A DNA stretch of 60,283 nucleotides, from contig JACQZI010000022.1 of NCBI GenBank assembly GCA_016207825.1, positions 1 to 60,283 on the forward strand. Direction: 5' to 3'. The stretch comes from Planctomycetota bacterium. GTDB lineage: Bacteria > Planctomycetota > MHYJ01 > JACQXL01 > JACQZI01. Below are positions 45,354 through 55,900 of this stretch, in pieces (the stretch's first letter is position 1; each line of letters starts with the position of its first letter). The notes beneath the pieces were generated by a model. The model had not been told where the DNA came from, did not search any database, and saw only the letters and a list, made by a program, of their open reading frames with translations. Position numbers and translations under genes: made by a program.

Positions 45354-45512
45354 TTACCAAACATAAGTTGAGTATTATTGTATATTGTTTGGTAAAGAAT
45401 AGCAACATATTTATTACCTAACAAAACCGTTCTATTTCAAACAATTGTTTGGTAATTGATTTCAAGGAGCGGTTACCTAACAAGCATCAAAGAGATATAA
45501 TTTGTTTGGCAA
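45354..45512 (-). promoter_or_regulatory. Operator array of six alternating TTACCNAACAA sites with a promoter
   Basis: Sites at 45354, 45385, 45414, 45445, 45473 and 45502 (each 11 bp) read TTACCaAACAt, TTGTTTGGTAA, TTACCTAACAA, TTGTTTGGTAA, TTACCTAACAA, TTGTTTGGcAA. Orientation alternates, and centres are 28-31 bp apart, about three helical turns. On the minus strand TTGCTA (45405-45400), 17-bp spacer, TACAAT (45382-45377) forms the promoter; site 2 lies inside the spacer and site 1 over the start of the transcript. Confidence 0.85.
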
Positions 45513-45572
45513 CAACCCTGTTCCGTTTATATCCAGTGTTTTAGCCTCGTCCAAGTCTCGTTAAAGTCCCTG

Positions 45573-46646
45573 TTAAACATTGAATCGAATATTCAGGATA
45601 TCGCCGTCTTCAACGAGATAGTCCTTGCCCTTCAAATACGCCTTGCCGGCGGCGCTGACTTTTTCCTCGCTCCCCAACGCGTTCAAATCCGCGTACTTCA
45701 TCACCTCGGCGCGGATAAATCCCTTTTCCAAATCCGTATGGATTGCCCCGGCCGCTGCCGGAGCCAGTGTATTCGCTTTTATCGTCCACTGCCTTACTTC
45801 GTCTTTGCCGACCGTAAAGAAGGAAATTAGATTTAACGCCTTGAGGCACACTCTTTTCAAACGGTCGACTGCCGGCTCGTTAATGCCCAGAGAACCCAAA
45901 AACTCCTTGCGCTCGGCTTCGGTCTCCAGCTTTGCTATCTCCGATTCCACCTTGGCAGAGACCTTGATAAAATGTATTTTTAGATTGCTGAACTCTTTTT
46001 CTAGCGTCTCTTCCTCACCTTTGGCTCCCAACGCCTCTTCCGAGACATTGAGGACGATAATCAGTTCCTTCAGTGTAATCAACTGGTAATTAATGATAAT
46101 TTTGCGCTCTTCCGGAGTGAATGAATAAAGCCTTAAGGGCTTGCCCTCTTCCAGCCACGCCTTTATCTTAAGCAAGAACTCCTTTTCCTTTATGAGCTGT
46201 TCTTCCTTAGTGCGCTTGGTTTCCTTATCAATCCTCTCAATGCGCTTTTCCGCGAACATCAGGTCGCAGAGAATCAGTTCCGAATTCACCTCGGCAATAT
46301 CGCGCTTGGGGTCAACCGAGCCTTCGACGTGGTAAACCGAATCGTCCTTAAAAGCCCTGACCACGTGGCATAAGGCGTCCACCGTGCTTAAGACGCGGAT
46401 GGATTCGCTCTTACTGGCAAATCCTTTTTCCAGGTTCGGCAGGAGTTCCACATTGATTCTGGCGCGGACGAGTTTCTTGGGCTGGTAAAGGTTTGCCAGC
46501 CAGTCAAAGCGCGGGTCGCCTATTTCTGCGATGCCGGCAACGGCTTTCCCTGCCAGCAAATCGTGTTCAGAAGGATGCGCGCGGGTAATCAGCTCGAAAA
46601 GCGTCTTTTTGCCCACCTGCGGCAGACCTATCAATCCTATTTTCAT
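45573..46646 (-). CDS. ychF: YchF-type ribosome-associated ATPase
   Basis: 357 aa. P-loop 'GLPQVGKKT' (7-15), the YchF-specific 'NVSE' (about 200) replacing the NKXD guanine motif so that ATP is preferred, a coiled-coil insertion, and the C-terminal TGS domain with 'IRFNV' end. Universal Obg-related protein that binds ribosomes. Start overlaps the helicase stop by 4 bp. Confidence 0.92.
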   Translation of the reverse strand: MKIGLIGLPQVGKKTLFELITRAHPSEHDLLAGKAVAGIAEIGDPRFDWLANLYQPKKLVRARINVELLPNLEKGFASKSESIRVLSTVDALCHVVRAFKDDSVYHVEGSVDPKRDIAEVNSELILCDLMFAEKRIERIDKETKRTKEEQLIKEKEFLLKIKAWLEEGKPLRLYSFTPEERKIIINYQLITLKELIIVLNVSEEALGAKGEEETLEKEFSNLKIHFIKVSAKVESEIAKLETEAERKEFLGSLGINEPAVDRLKRVCLKALNLISFFTVGKDEVRQWTIKANTLAPAAAGAIHTDLEKGFIRAEVMKYADLNALGSEEKVSAAGKAYLKGKDYLVEDGDILNIRFNV

Positions 46647-47866
46647 ATTATCGGTTCTCTCTTATAATAGTTTTTCTCGTGGAAGCGCTTTCGCGGATTA
46701 AAGCGCTCGCTTGCCGCATCAGGCGGATGGGAAATCGGCAGTGATTTCCTGATGATTCTTTCTATCTCGTGGACATCCGGAATCTGGTTAGGCAGCGCAA
46801 AGGAAATGGCGTGCCCTTTGTGACCGGCGCGCGCCGTCCGGCCGATGCGGTGGACGTAATTGCCTTTGTCATCCGGCAGGTCGAAATTCACCACGAGCTC
46901 TATTCCCATGACGTCAATTCCCCGCGCGGCGATATCCGTCGCCACGAGGACCTTGTATTTGCCTGACTTAAATCCTTCCAAGGCTTCCCGGCGCTGCGCC
47001 AGCGAGCGGTCGGAATGCATGGCCGCGGCGGTGAATCCCATATTATTTATTTCCCGCGCAATCCGGTTGCAATGGTGCTTCATGCGGGAGAACAAGAGAA
47101 CCGAGCCGGGATACTTGCCGAGTATTTTACTCAGGAGCCGGAGCTTAAATTCCCGCTTGACGATATAGACTTCCTGGGTGACGCTTTCCACGGTCGTGCC
47201 CGGCGGCGCGATTTCCACGGAGATAGGCAGTTTCATATAGCGAGAGGCAACCCGCATAATCTCTTTATCCATAGTGGCGGAAAAGAGCATGGTCTGCTTT
47301 TTCTTGGGCACCTGCGCGGCGATTCTTTCCACCTGCGGGGCGAAGCCCATATCAAGCATCCGGTCTGCCTCGTCCAGCACGAACATTATAACATTCCCCA
47401 GGTTGACGTTCCGCCGTTCCATATGGTCGAAGAGCCTTCCAGGAGTGGCGACGATGACGCGCGGGTTACGGCGCAAGGCCTGCACCTGCGGAAACATCGA
47501 AGCGCCCCCGATAAGGCAGGCGGTCTTTATTCCGAATGGCTGGGCGAGCTGGCAAAAGACCTCGTCTATCTGGAGCGCCAGTTCGCGGGTCGGCGCCAGA
47601 ACCAGCCCCATCCCCGGTTTCTGGGCGAGCGACTGCACCATGGGAATGGCGAAGGCATGGGTTTTTCCTGTGCCGGTCTGCGCGATGCCGACGACATCCG
47701 AGCCGCTTATCGCCAGCGGAATCACCTTCGCCTGTATCGGCGTCGGCGCGGTAAACTTTATGCGCTGCAAAACCTCAAGTATCATGGGCGCGATGCCCAG
47801 CCCGAAAAAGCCTCCCGGTGAAACTGCCGGACAGGTGTTCGCCGTATTAGGCGTCTTGTTCATCAT
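46643..47866 (-). CDS. DEAD-box RNA helicase, RhlE-like
   Basis: 407 aa. Q-motif region 'FTAPTPIQAKVIP', motif I 'AQTGTGKT' (62-69), Ia 'PTREL' (92-96), II 'DEAD' (165-168), III 'SAT' (196-198), VI 'HRIGRTAR' (about 335). Short basic tail ('RFNPRKRFHEKNYYKREP'). Unwinds short RNA duplexes, probably in ribosome assembly or RNA decay. Overlaps der by 20 bp and ychF by 4 bp, so all three are coupled. Confidence 0.93.
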   Translation of the reverse strand: MMNKTPNTANTCPAVSPGGFFGLGIAPMILEVLQRIKFTAPTPIQAKVIPLAISGSDVVGIAQTGTGKTHAFAIPMVQSLAQKPGMGLVLAPTRELALQIDEVFCQLAQPFGIKTACLIGGASMFPQVQALRRNPRVIVATPGRLFDHMERRNVNLGNVIMFVLDEADRMLDMGFAPQVERIAAQVPKKKQTMLFSATMDKEIMRVASRYMKLPISVEIAPPGTTVESVTQEVYIVKREFKLRLLSKILGKYPGSVLLFSRMKHHCNRIAREINNMGFTAAAMHSDRSLAQRREALEGFKSGKYKVLVATDIAARGIDVMGIELVVNFDLPDDKGNYVHRIGRTARAGHKGHAISFALPNQIPDVHEIERIIRKSLPISHPPDAASERFNPRKRFHEKNYYKREPII

Positions 47867-49310
47867 TGTGTTTTCTTCTTCCTTGTCCCCTAAAAGCTTT
47901 AGGAGAACTGCAATCCCGATACCTTTGTTCGGAATGCCCGGAAGGCCGGGCGCCTTTCTTATCCCGTTCCCTTTGCCTTAAGACAAGCTGGACTGGAATA
48001 TTTTCTAATTTTAAATCTTTCCTTAAGTGATTGGTAACGAATTTTAGATATTCGTTGTCAAACAGCCTGCGGCTATTGACAAATATGGTAATGGTTAACG
48101 GGAGGTTCCCCGTTTGCGTGGCATAATACATCCTGGGAAACTTGCCGGCCTTTGCCTTTGGGTGATACGCGTTCTTTATCTTATCCAGGTATCTATTAAG
48201 AAGCGAGGTGGAAATCTTGCGCTTGGACTGCCGGATTAATTCCTGCGCGGTCTTTATGGTCTCCTTGACGTTAAACCCACTCTTGGCGGAAATAAACGAG
48301 ATGGGCGCGAACTTCAGGCTGGGTAAGTTACGTGAAAGATAATCAATATAATCATCGGGCGTGGTGCCTTCAGGGACAAGGTCCCATTTGTTGATGATGA
48401 TAATGCAGGGCTTACGGCCTTCAACGAGCGTCTCGGCAATCTTTTTATCCACATCGGAAACCCTTTCCCGGGCGTCAATCAGGAAAAGGATGACATCGGC
48501 GCGCTCCATGGCAAATTCCGTGCGCATCCGGCTGAAGACCTCCACGGAATCTTTGGGTTTGGCTTTGCGGCGCAGTCCGGCCGTATCTATGGCGATAAAG
48601 ACTTCGCCGTCAATCTCAAAGCGGACGTCCACGGAATCGCGCGTGGTGCCGGGAATCTCACTTACAATCATCCGCTCCATTTGGGCGAGGTTATTGACCA
48701 GAGTCGATTTGCCTACATTGCGTTTCCCGACGATGGCAACTTTTAAGGGCTCATTTTCTTTTGCTCCATCATCCGGGACAAAGCCCTTGGATTTGATTAT
48801 CTCGATTATCCTTTCGCGCATGGTATCCAAGCCCCGTTTCTGCAGGGCGGAAAAGAGGATGGGTTCGCCAAGACCGAGGCCGTAAAACTCACCGGCATCG
48901 TTTTCCAAGGAGGCCGTATCTGCCTTGTTGATTGCCAGTATCAGGTGGTCATGGTAAGGGCGCACCAGCTTGGCTATTTCCTTGTCCAGCGGCGTTATCC
49001 CGTCGCGGATATCCATGAGAAAGAGAAGCACATCCGCCTGCTTGATTGCATGGAGTATCTGAAGGCGCATTTCCTTATCAAAGACACCGAATTTACGGCT
49101 TTTGCCCTCCAGCATTTTTGTATCGAGAATGCCTCCGGTATCGGTCAGCTCCAGGCGATAGCCTTCGTGGACGAAGGAACTCGTGACCGAATCCAGGGTC
49201 GTGCCGGGAATACCGTCCACAATCGACACCCTCTTTTTCACCAGTGAATTCAATAGCGTAGATTTGCCGACATTCGGCCGGCCGATGATGACAATTCTCG
49301 GGCTCTTCAT
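47847..49310 (-). CDS. der: Ribosome-biogenesis GTPase Der (EngA)
   Basis: 487 aa. Two tandem GTPase domains: first G1 'GRPNVGKS' (10-17), 'DTGG' (57-60), 'NKAD' (128-131); second G1 'GKRNVGKS' (195-202) and 'DTAGLRRK'; then a KH-like domain. Der is bacterial-only and acts in 50S assembly. After residue about 450 there is a basic tail ('REDKKGARPSG...QGRRKHND' type) longer than average, whose DNA overlaps the next gene. Lies 21 bp downstream of the HD-GYP gene. Confidence 0.95.
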   Translation of the reverse strand: MKSPRIVIIGRPNVGKSTLLNSLVKKRVSIVDGIPGTTLDSVTSSFVHEGYRLELTDTGGILDTKMLEGKSRKFGVFDKEMRLQILHAIKQADVLLFLMDIRDGITPLDKEIAKLVRPYHDHLILAINKADTASLENDAGEFYGLGLGEPILFSALQKRGLDTMRERIIEIIKSKGFVPDDGAKENEPLKVAIVGKRNVGKSTLVNNLAQMERMIVSEIPGTTRDSVDVRFEIDGEVFIAIDTAGLRRKAKPKDSVEVFSRMRTEFAMERADVILFLIDARERVSDVDKKIAETLVEGRKPCIIIINKWDLVPEGTTPDDYIDYLSRNLPSLKFAPISFISAKSGFNVKETIKTAQELIRQSKRKISTSLLNRYLDKIKNAYHPKAKAGKFPRMYYATQTGNLPLTITIFVNSRRLFDNEYLKFVTNHLRKDLKLENIPVQLVLRQRERDKKGARPSGHSEQRYRDCSSPKAFRGQGRRKHNDEQDA

Positions 49311-49331
49311 ATTTATTTAGTCAGTATTTGC

Positions 49332-50768
49332 CTATTGCCGGCCTTTTTCTACGGCGAGCTCCAATTTTTTAAGCGTCTCTGGAGGCATGTCGGCGAATTC
49401 TATGGCGATATTGTATTCACCAGGATGAAAAAGCCTTTCTACCCTCAACACCCGGCCGGATAAATCCAATTTATTACCGGGAACATCAATTGTCAGCGAA
49501 ATTATTATGCCCACGGCCAGATGATGCGGGGAATGCATGAGAAGCCCCAGTGTGCTGATATTTACGGTAGTGGCTTTGATAACATCAGCGTTTGTTTTGG
49601 CAATCTTTTTATCTTTGACCAGAAGATAAGGCCTGAACTCAACGGGCAGTTTCAGGACATGGCGCTGGGCTTTACGGCGTTCGATTAAATACAGTCTCTG
49701 GTTCTTGAATAAATCAAGCAATTCGGCATCGAACTTGCTGCCCTTATCTTTTTCCAGGATTGCAATTGCTTCCTCAACCGGCATTGCCTTTTTATACGGG
49801 CGGTCTTCGGCTGCCAGCGCGTCAAAAATATCGGCAATTGCCAGGATTTTCGCCGAGATGCTCATATCACCGTTTTTAAGGCCAAATGGGTATCCCGAGC
49901 CATCCAATTTTTCGTGGTGGGAAGAAGCAATATGGGGAATCTCGCGGAGATTCCGGCCGGTGAACATGTTTTCCAATATCTCCCTGGTCTTAAGCGCATG
50001 GCTTTTCATTTTCTCGTATTCTTCCGGAGTAAGGCGGCCGGGCTTAAGGAGCACATCGTCCCTGACGGCAATTTTTCCCACATCATGCAAAAGCGCGGCA
50101 TATTCGAGTGTTTTTAATTCTTCATCATTAAACCCAAGCGCCCTTGCCATATTAAGGGCATAGCGGGCAACGCGCTCGGAATGGCCGGCGGTGGTCGGGT
50201 CGCGTGCATCAAGAGTGGCGGTAATGGTTTTCAAGAACTGGCTAAAGGTATATTCCTGCTCGAGATACAGCTGCGCGTTTTCCAAAGCCACGGCAACCTG
50301 GGCGGAAAAAGCCATGATAAGCGATTCATCATATTCGTTAAACACGCCCTTTTTCTTGTTCAAGACCTGAAGCGCACCGGTAACCTCGTTCTTGTGGTTA
50401 ATCAAGGGCGCGCAAAGAATAGACCGGGTCCGGTAACCGGTTTTCTTATCTATTTCCGGATTGAAGCGCGGGTCGTTGTAGGCATCCTTGATGTTAACGA
50501 CTTCGCGGGTCTGGAAAACATGGCCGGCGATGCCTTTTGCCCAGGGAAATCTTATTTCCGTGATGTCCACGCCTTCGGTAACGCGGCCCCATAATTCCTG
50601 TGTATCTTCATCCGCAATAAATATGCTGGAACGCTCGGCCTCCATAACCTCGGTTGCCTTGTGGGCAATCAGGCGAAGCAGGCGGTCTAAATCCTTTTCC
50701 AACATCATGGCGTTGGAGATTTCCAAAACCGCTTCCAGGTCTTTTACTTCTTTGCTTTTGCGTTCCAT
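49332..50768 (-). CDS. GAF-HD-GYP-PilZ signalling protein
   Basis: 478 aa. GAF domain about residues 15-165 ('ERSSIFIADEDTQELWGRVT'). HD-GYP about 180-350, with intact HD (228-229 in 'LLHDVGK') and 'HHEKLDGSGYP' (284-294), so likely an active c-di-GMP phosphodiesterase. PilZ-like domain about 365-475 starting 'RRKAQRHVLKLPVEFRP', which could bind the same messenger. Cytoplasmic. Four bases separate it from the barrel gene upstream. Confidence 0.92.
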   Translation of the reverse strand: MERKSKEVKDLEAVLEISNAMMLEKDLDRLLRLIAHKATEVMEAERSSIFIADEDTQELWGRVTEGVDITEIRFPWAKGIAGHVFQTREVVNIKDAYNDPRFNPEIDKKTGYRTRSILCAPLINHKNEVTGALQVLNKKKGVFNEYDESLIMAFSAQVAVALENAQLYLEQEYTFSQFLKTITATLDARDPTTAGHSERVARYALNMARALGFNDEELKTLEYAALLHDVGKIAVRDDVLLKPGRLTPEEYEKMKSHALKTREILENMFTGRNLREIPHIASSHHEKLDGSGYPFGLKNGDMSISAKILAIADIFDALAAEDRPYKKAMPVEEAIAILEKDKGSKFDAELLDLFKNQRLYLIERRKAQRHVLKLPVEFRPYLLVKDKKIAKTNADVIKATTVNISTLGLLMHSPHHLAVGIIISLTIDVPGNKLDLSGRVLRVERLFHPGEYNIAIEFADMPPETLKKLELAVEKGRQ

Positions 50769-50772
50769 ATTC

Positions 50773-51549
50773 TTAGAAATGTAATCCGAAACCGAACACG
50801 CTCATTATGCCGTATAAATTAGTCTTAACGTTCGTCGTATGCTTATTGTAATTCGGGTCTTCAAACATCAAGTGGTCGTTTATCAGGCTGAGCAAACGAA
50901 ACTCCAAATTAATGCTGAAGCGGCTGCCGAGATAAACATCGCATCCGGTAAATACCTCTTTAAAATTACTATTATCCCAATTGCGGTCATTCTCCAATAC
51001 AGCCGCGCTGCCCGGTAATTTGGTTACCCTCGAATATTCCAGGCTGGTATAAGCCGGTCCAAATCCGAATCCAACATAAGGCTGGACATTGCTTTCGATA
51101 AAAGGCGATATTTTGACGTGGCCGACCAGGCAGGTGCTTTTGGAAAATATCTCGTTCTTTTGGTAAGACACTTTATCGGATAAAAGGGTGGTAATCGTAT
51201 AACCGCCGTTAAGGTTAAAAAGGTCAATCCCGGCTGAAAACCATTTGCCCATACCGGTTTTGGCGGAAGGGAAAACGGGCACATCGGAAATATTGAGCCC
51301 GAACGCCCAGAAGTTTTCGGTCAAGTCCTCTTCCACATCTTTAATCTTATTGACCTTATCGGTAATTTTTACTTCACTGGCGGTGACATCGAAAACCCCG
51401 CCCCATAATTTGAGCGAAAAAGAAGTCCGTTCCCGCGGCTCCGGCTCCCCGTATTCGAACCAATAAGGGGAATCTGCATGCAATGATACGATGGCGCTTA
51501 TCACCAATATAGCCGCCAATATCACGTAAGCAATAAGACTACGGTTCAT
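50773..51549 (-). CDS. Predicted outer-membrane beta-barrel protein
   Basis: 258 aa with signal peptide (about 1-25), alternating hydrophobic/aromatic strands ('VQPYVGFGFGPAYTSLEYS', 'GCDVYLGSRFSINLEFRLLS') and a C-terminal aromatic ('VFGFGLHF'), the usual barrel ending. Size fits an 8-stranded barrel. Begins directly after the stop of the M28 gene. Confidence 0.8.
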   Translation of the reverse strand: MNRSLIAYVILAAILVISAIVSLHADSPYWFEYGEPEPRERTSFSLKLWGGVFDVTASEVKITDKVNKIKDVEEDLTENFWAFGLNISDVPVFPSAKTGMGKWFSAGIDLFNLNGGYTITTLLSDKVSYQKNEIFSKSTCLVGHVKISPFIESNVQPYVGFGFGPAYTSLEYSRVTKLPGSAAVLENDRNWDNSNFKEVFTGCDVYLGSRFSINLEFRLLSLINDHLMFEDPNYNKHTTNVKTNLYGIMSVFGFGLHF

Positions 51550-52812
51550 TTATTTTCTTTCTTCCAGAGTCACGCTGATTTCTGTTTCTTTTCCGTCGCG
51601 TAAAACGACCATTTTTATGGTATCGCCGACCTTCTTTTCCATCAGGACTTTTTGGTAATCACCGATTTCTTTTATTTCAGCGCCGTCAATCCTGATAATG
51701 ACATCGCCTTCTCTTAAACCGGATTTTTCCGCGGGCGAGCCTGGGTTTACTCCTTTTATCAATACACCCTTGACTTTCGAATCGAAACCGGGCTGCGTAC
51801 CGATATAGGGACGCGGCTTGCCGGACGGCATGGCAATCTTAGGCATTTCCTTAAAGGCTTCGATTTCCGGTAAATTAGCAATATCCATGATAAAGCGCCC
51901 GGCTAGACCGGTTATCTTTTCCAGCCCTTCGTAATTTATTTTCTCCGATGTATCGCTCGGACGATGATAATCCTGATTGGCGCCGCTAAAGAAGAAATAA
52001 GCCGGAACGCGCGCCATCCAAAACGCCACCTGATCGCTGCCGGAAGAGATTTCCTCGTAAGCCAGATTAAGTTTGGTTTCGCGATTGGCCTTATCCAAAA
52101 CATCCTTCAACGACGGGATGGTCTTTCCTCCGAAGACATAAAGCTTATCAGTCATCCGGCCGATAGTATCAAGATTCAACATAAACCGTGTCTTCTGTAA
52201 ATCCCAGAGCGGGTTTTTGACGTAATTGCTTGAGCCGAGCATTCCGCCTGATTCGGTGGATTCCTCGCCGTCAAAGGCGATAAAGATAATCGTCCTTTTG
52301 GGCGCTTCCAGCATCGCGTGCAACTGGCGCGCCACGCCCAGCAAGGCAACAACACCGGAGGCATTGTCATCCGCACCATAATAAATCTGATTAGTTTTTT
52401 CATCCATTCCAAGATGGTCGTAATGGGCACCGATGATAACGGCTTCTTCCTTTTTTGAAGAGCCCCAGATGCAGCCGACCACGTTCTGGAGCGTTTTTTC
52501 TTTAACATCGAAAGTCTGGAGATAAACCGCCGGGGTTATTTCCGTTGCCACCTGCGGCTTCAAAGTTTCCAAGCCAATTTTATGGAATTCACCGGCGATA
52601 TACAACGCAACTTTCAGGTTTTCCATGGAGCCAGCTTTCCTGCCGGCTAACTCATCGCCGCAAAGGAATGACATATCCTTTTTCAACTGGTCCAGGCCCG
52701 TGATATTGGCAGGTTGCTTATCAAGCGGTTGTGTAACCGGCGCTTGTTTACAACCCCATTGGCAGCTTACAGACAAAACCACAAGCATTACCACAATTAA
52801 CAGCTTCCTCAT
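51550..52812 (-). CDS. M28-family zinc aminopeptidase lipoprotein with PDZ domain
   Basis: 420 aa. Lipobox Cys17 or Cys21 after 'VVMLVVLSVS'. Zinc ligands: H130 in 'IIGAHYDHLG', D149 in 'GADDNASG', E183/E184 in 'FDGEESTES', and 'MLNLDTIGRM' and 'YHRPSDT' further on. PDZ domain about 325-415 ('PAEKSGLREGDVIIRIDG'). Probably a periplasmic or surface lipoprotein that trims peptides. AGGAGA lies before the ATG. First gene of a six-gene minus-strand run ending with ychF. Confidence 0.9.
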   Translation of the reverse strand: MRKLLIVVMLVVLSVSCQWGCKQAPVTQPLDKQPANITGLDQLKKDMSFLCGDELAGRKAGSMENLKVALYIAGEFHKIGLETLKPQVATEITPAVYLQTFDVKEKTLQNVVGCIWGSSKKEEAVIIGAHYDHLGMDEKTNQIYYGADDNASGVVALLGVARQLHAMLEAPKRTIIFIAFDGEESTESGGMLGSSNYVKNPLWDLQKTRFMLNLDTIGRMTDKLYVFGGKTIPSLKDVLDKANRETKLNLAYEEISSGSDQVAFWMARVPAYFFFSGANQDYHRPSDTSEKINYEGLEKITGLAGRFIMDIANLPEIEAFKEMPKIAMPSGKPRPYIGTQPGFDSKVKGVLIKGVNPGSPAEKSGLREGDVIIRIDGAEIKEIGDYQKVLMEKKVGDTIKMVVLRDGKETEISVTLEERK

Positions 52813-52910
52813 ATTTTATCTCCTATATTAATAATATTGATATAAAGTTTTACCTCATATTGGTGGAATCGTCAAGTATTTAGGGCATGACTGTGAGCTT
52901 ACCGAAAAGC

Positions 52911-55900
52911 CTAAAAATCCCTGCCGCCTTCGCTGTTATACTTCCAATTGACCTTTATGGAATCGGTGCCGTTAACAGTTTCTATATAAAGCACGGCGTA
53001 TTTGCCTTTAATTGTTTTTAAGGCGTACGAATGCCCTTCGACGGCCGGCATATATGTAGCAGACTGGTAACCGGCTTCAGGCACCGTTGCCACTTCATCA
53101 AGCTCCTTGGAACCAAGGTCAATTAAGCCACCGTTAATGGAGCTGATGATGCCGCTGGTATTCCAGTAAAAATCCGGGTCATCCAGCACGCTTATCATGC
53201 CGCCGGAATGGAAACTGTACCCCTCATTGCTGGTAAATTCATTCTGCATGGTTATCCGTCCGGTTGTGACATTGGCATTGCCGCCCAAAGGCGAAGCCGT
53301 ATCAGAAGGTATCACAAAAATCACATCGCCTTTCAGGGCAAGCAGCTTATTATCATCCGCGGAAAAAACCAGCGTCGTCTTCCCGCTCTGCTTGGTCTGG
53401 GCAGCGGAGCCGGTCGCGACAAATGTCCTGTCCCAGTGCGCCGACACCATCCTTTTGGCTCCCTGGGTATCGTAGGAATCTATCACGATATTCAGGCGCA
53501 CCGTATTGGCGGCGTCAAAGAAACGCCTTAGCTGGTCGCGCAACGTATCATCGCCGAAGTAGAAATCGGAGGAAACATTATCCATAAAACCCTTTAAATC
53601 CTTTTTCTCAAAGGCGTCTTTCAGCCTGGCAATGACTTTCTCTATCTTTTCGCGGCCGGTGGTTTCGTCATAAAACACGGTAATCCGCGGAAAATCGATT
53701 GAATCAGAAACGGCGCCATCAGGATTAACCGCCCGGACGGATATTTTCATCTCGCCTGTTTTAGGCTTGAATTTATACGCCCAGGATTTTCCTTCATAAG
53801 AAACTTCTTTCCAGCCATCGCCGGTATCTATTTCTATTTTGGTCTTGCCGACGACAAATCCGCTGCCGGCCTGCCCGGAAATTTCTATCTGGCCGTCTTT
53901 CAATTCATCTTTATGCACAACTATTTTATTTTCAATATCGTCCCAGCGCCGGCCTTGTATCATGACATTCCTTAATCCGGGTGTTTCCGGCTTTTCCTCC
54001 GGAACGTTCGTTGTTTCCCCGTCAGGCGGATTAACCGCTTCCGGCACGTCCGCGGTGGTTTTTCCGCCGGCTTTGAGGCGGCTCATCAGGTCTTTCCACT
54101 TAACCAGGTATTCTCCCCACCCGGCGACATCGGTCTTTAATTCCTTGCCGCGCTTTAAAACCACGTCCATCTTTTTCTGGAGCGGCGCAACGTATAAATC
54201 GCAGCGCTCGATGAAATTCCCCGCATCCGTGGTATAGCCCAAGCCATAACCAAGCTCGGTTGTCTCCTTTTCCAGTTTATCCAGTTCCGCCTGTATCTTA
54301 ACCGCTTCCGCGCGGTAGGTATCCACATAGCTTTTTGCCGTGGGAAGCGACTCTATGAAAGAAAGCTGTCCTTTTATACGGGAGATTTTATCTTCCACTT
54401 TCTTGGTGATATTTTCATCCCAGGAAGCGTTGTAAGACCCGGTTTTTTCCCAGGCGGCCATATTGCCAATATCATAAACGCCTGGCGAATCGAAATTAAC
54501 CACCTTGCCCTTATAAATCACGCCGCCCTCCCAGCTGACTTTGCCGTCTTCGTAAAAAGCCACGGACATATCAAAATCCCTGCGCATCTTATCCATGACA
54601 TCTTCCCCGGCTTTGGCAAGCTCGCTTATCAGCTGGCGCTTGGGAATAGCCTTTACGGCGCGGTCATGGCAATCGTAAAGCGCTTCCAGGTTACCTTTCG
54701 GCTGGCGGAGCAATTCATCCAATCCGGCAAGGCTTTCCCGCACGCTTAAAGTGAGCAGGTTATAACGGAGATTCGCCACGGCAAGTTCCCCCTTAATTTC
54801 GCCTTCGGGCGAATCGGCGGGCTTACCCATCAAATCCGGAGTAATCAGGTTATTTAAATCCATGACGGTAACCGGCTTTTGGGCGCGGTAATAAACGGAG
54901 ACGATTCCCGGAATCTGGCCAACGGTTTCTTCAAGCTTGGCGCTCAAAGCGAGCCCTTCTTTAACCTCGCCGAAGTTATTAAGGTCGGTTTCATGCTTTT
55001 TAAACTTAAAAATATCCTTTTCCACAAGTTCACGGTCCTTCTTAAAAACACCGTCCCACTTGGACTTGGTTTCCTCAGGATTGGCAAGCATATCCATCCT
55101 GAGATTATCCCAATTTATATCATATGTAAGATTGCCCTGCGAGACCTTATTATCCACGGACTGACCTATTTCTTTCTTAAGCTCGCCGATTTTACGGTAA
55201 GCGCTTGAAGACTTGGAACGCAAGGATTCCAATAAATCCTTAAAACCGCTGTTATTAAGCGACGATAAAATCGAATCTTCGGCGCTCTTCAGCGCGGAAG
55301 AAAGTTTGGCTTCATCCTCATTGGTGTTTTCCGAATCGGTTATTCCAATCTGTTTGACATTCTGTTCATACGTGCCGTAAAGTATGACGCCGGCGATTAA
55401 CTGCGCCTTCTGGCTTTCCAGATAGGCAAGAACTTCTTCGAGCGTTCCCTTTTGTTTGCCCTCTGCCCCGCCTGAAGGCTTCTTAAGTCCCTTAACCGGT
55501 CCGGCTGCCATCATTTTTTTCAGTTCCGCATCAGTTAAAATATCTTCAAGCGCCGATTCCGAGACTTTGCCTTCGGTGATAAGCTCGGCGATTTTGCCGG
55601 CGGATTCTGAGGACATCCCGGGAAACATCTTGGGAAGCGCTTCCTTAAATATCTTTTTACGGACTGTTTTCTTCCCTTCCTCTAAATCAGCGTTGATAGC
55701 ATTATCCACCGCCTGCTCCGTTTCCATTCTTTTATTAAAATACTCCAGCGCCCAATCCGGGAATTTCTTTGCGCCGTATTCAACCATTCCCCATTTCCAC
55801 CATCTGTCCAAATACATATCGCGGGTGACATCCTCGCCAGCCCAGCGGTTGGTGGAGCGGTAAGATTCATAAGTCGCCTCAACCGCTTTATTCTTTTCGT

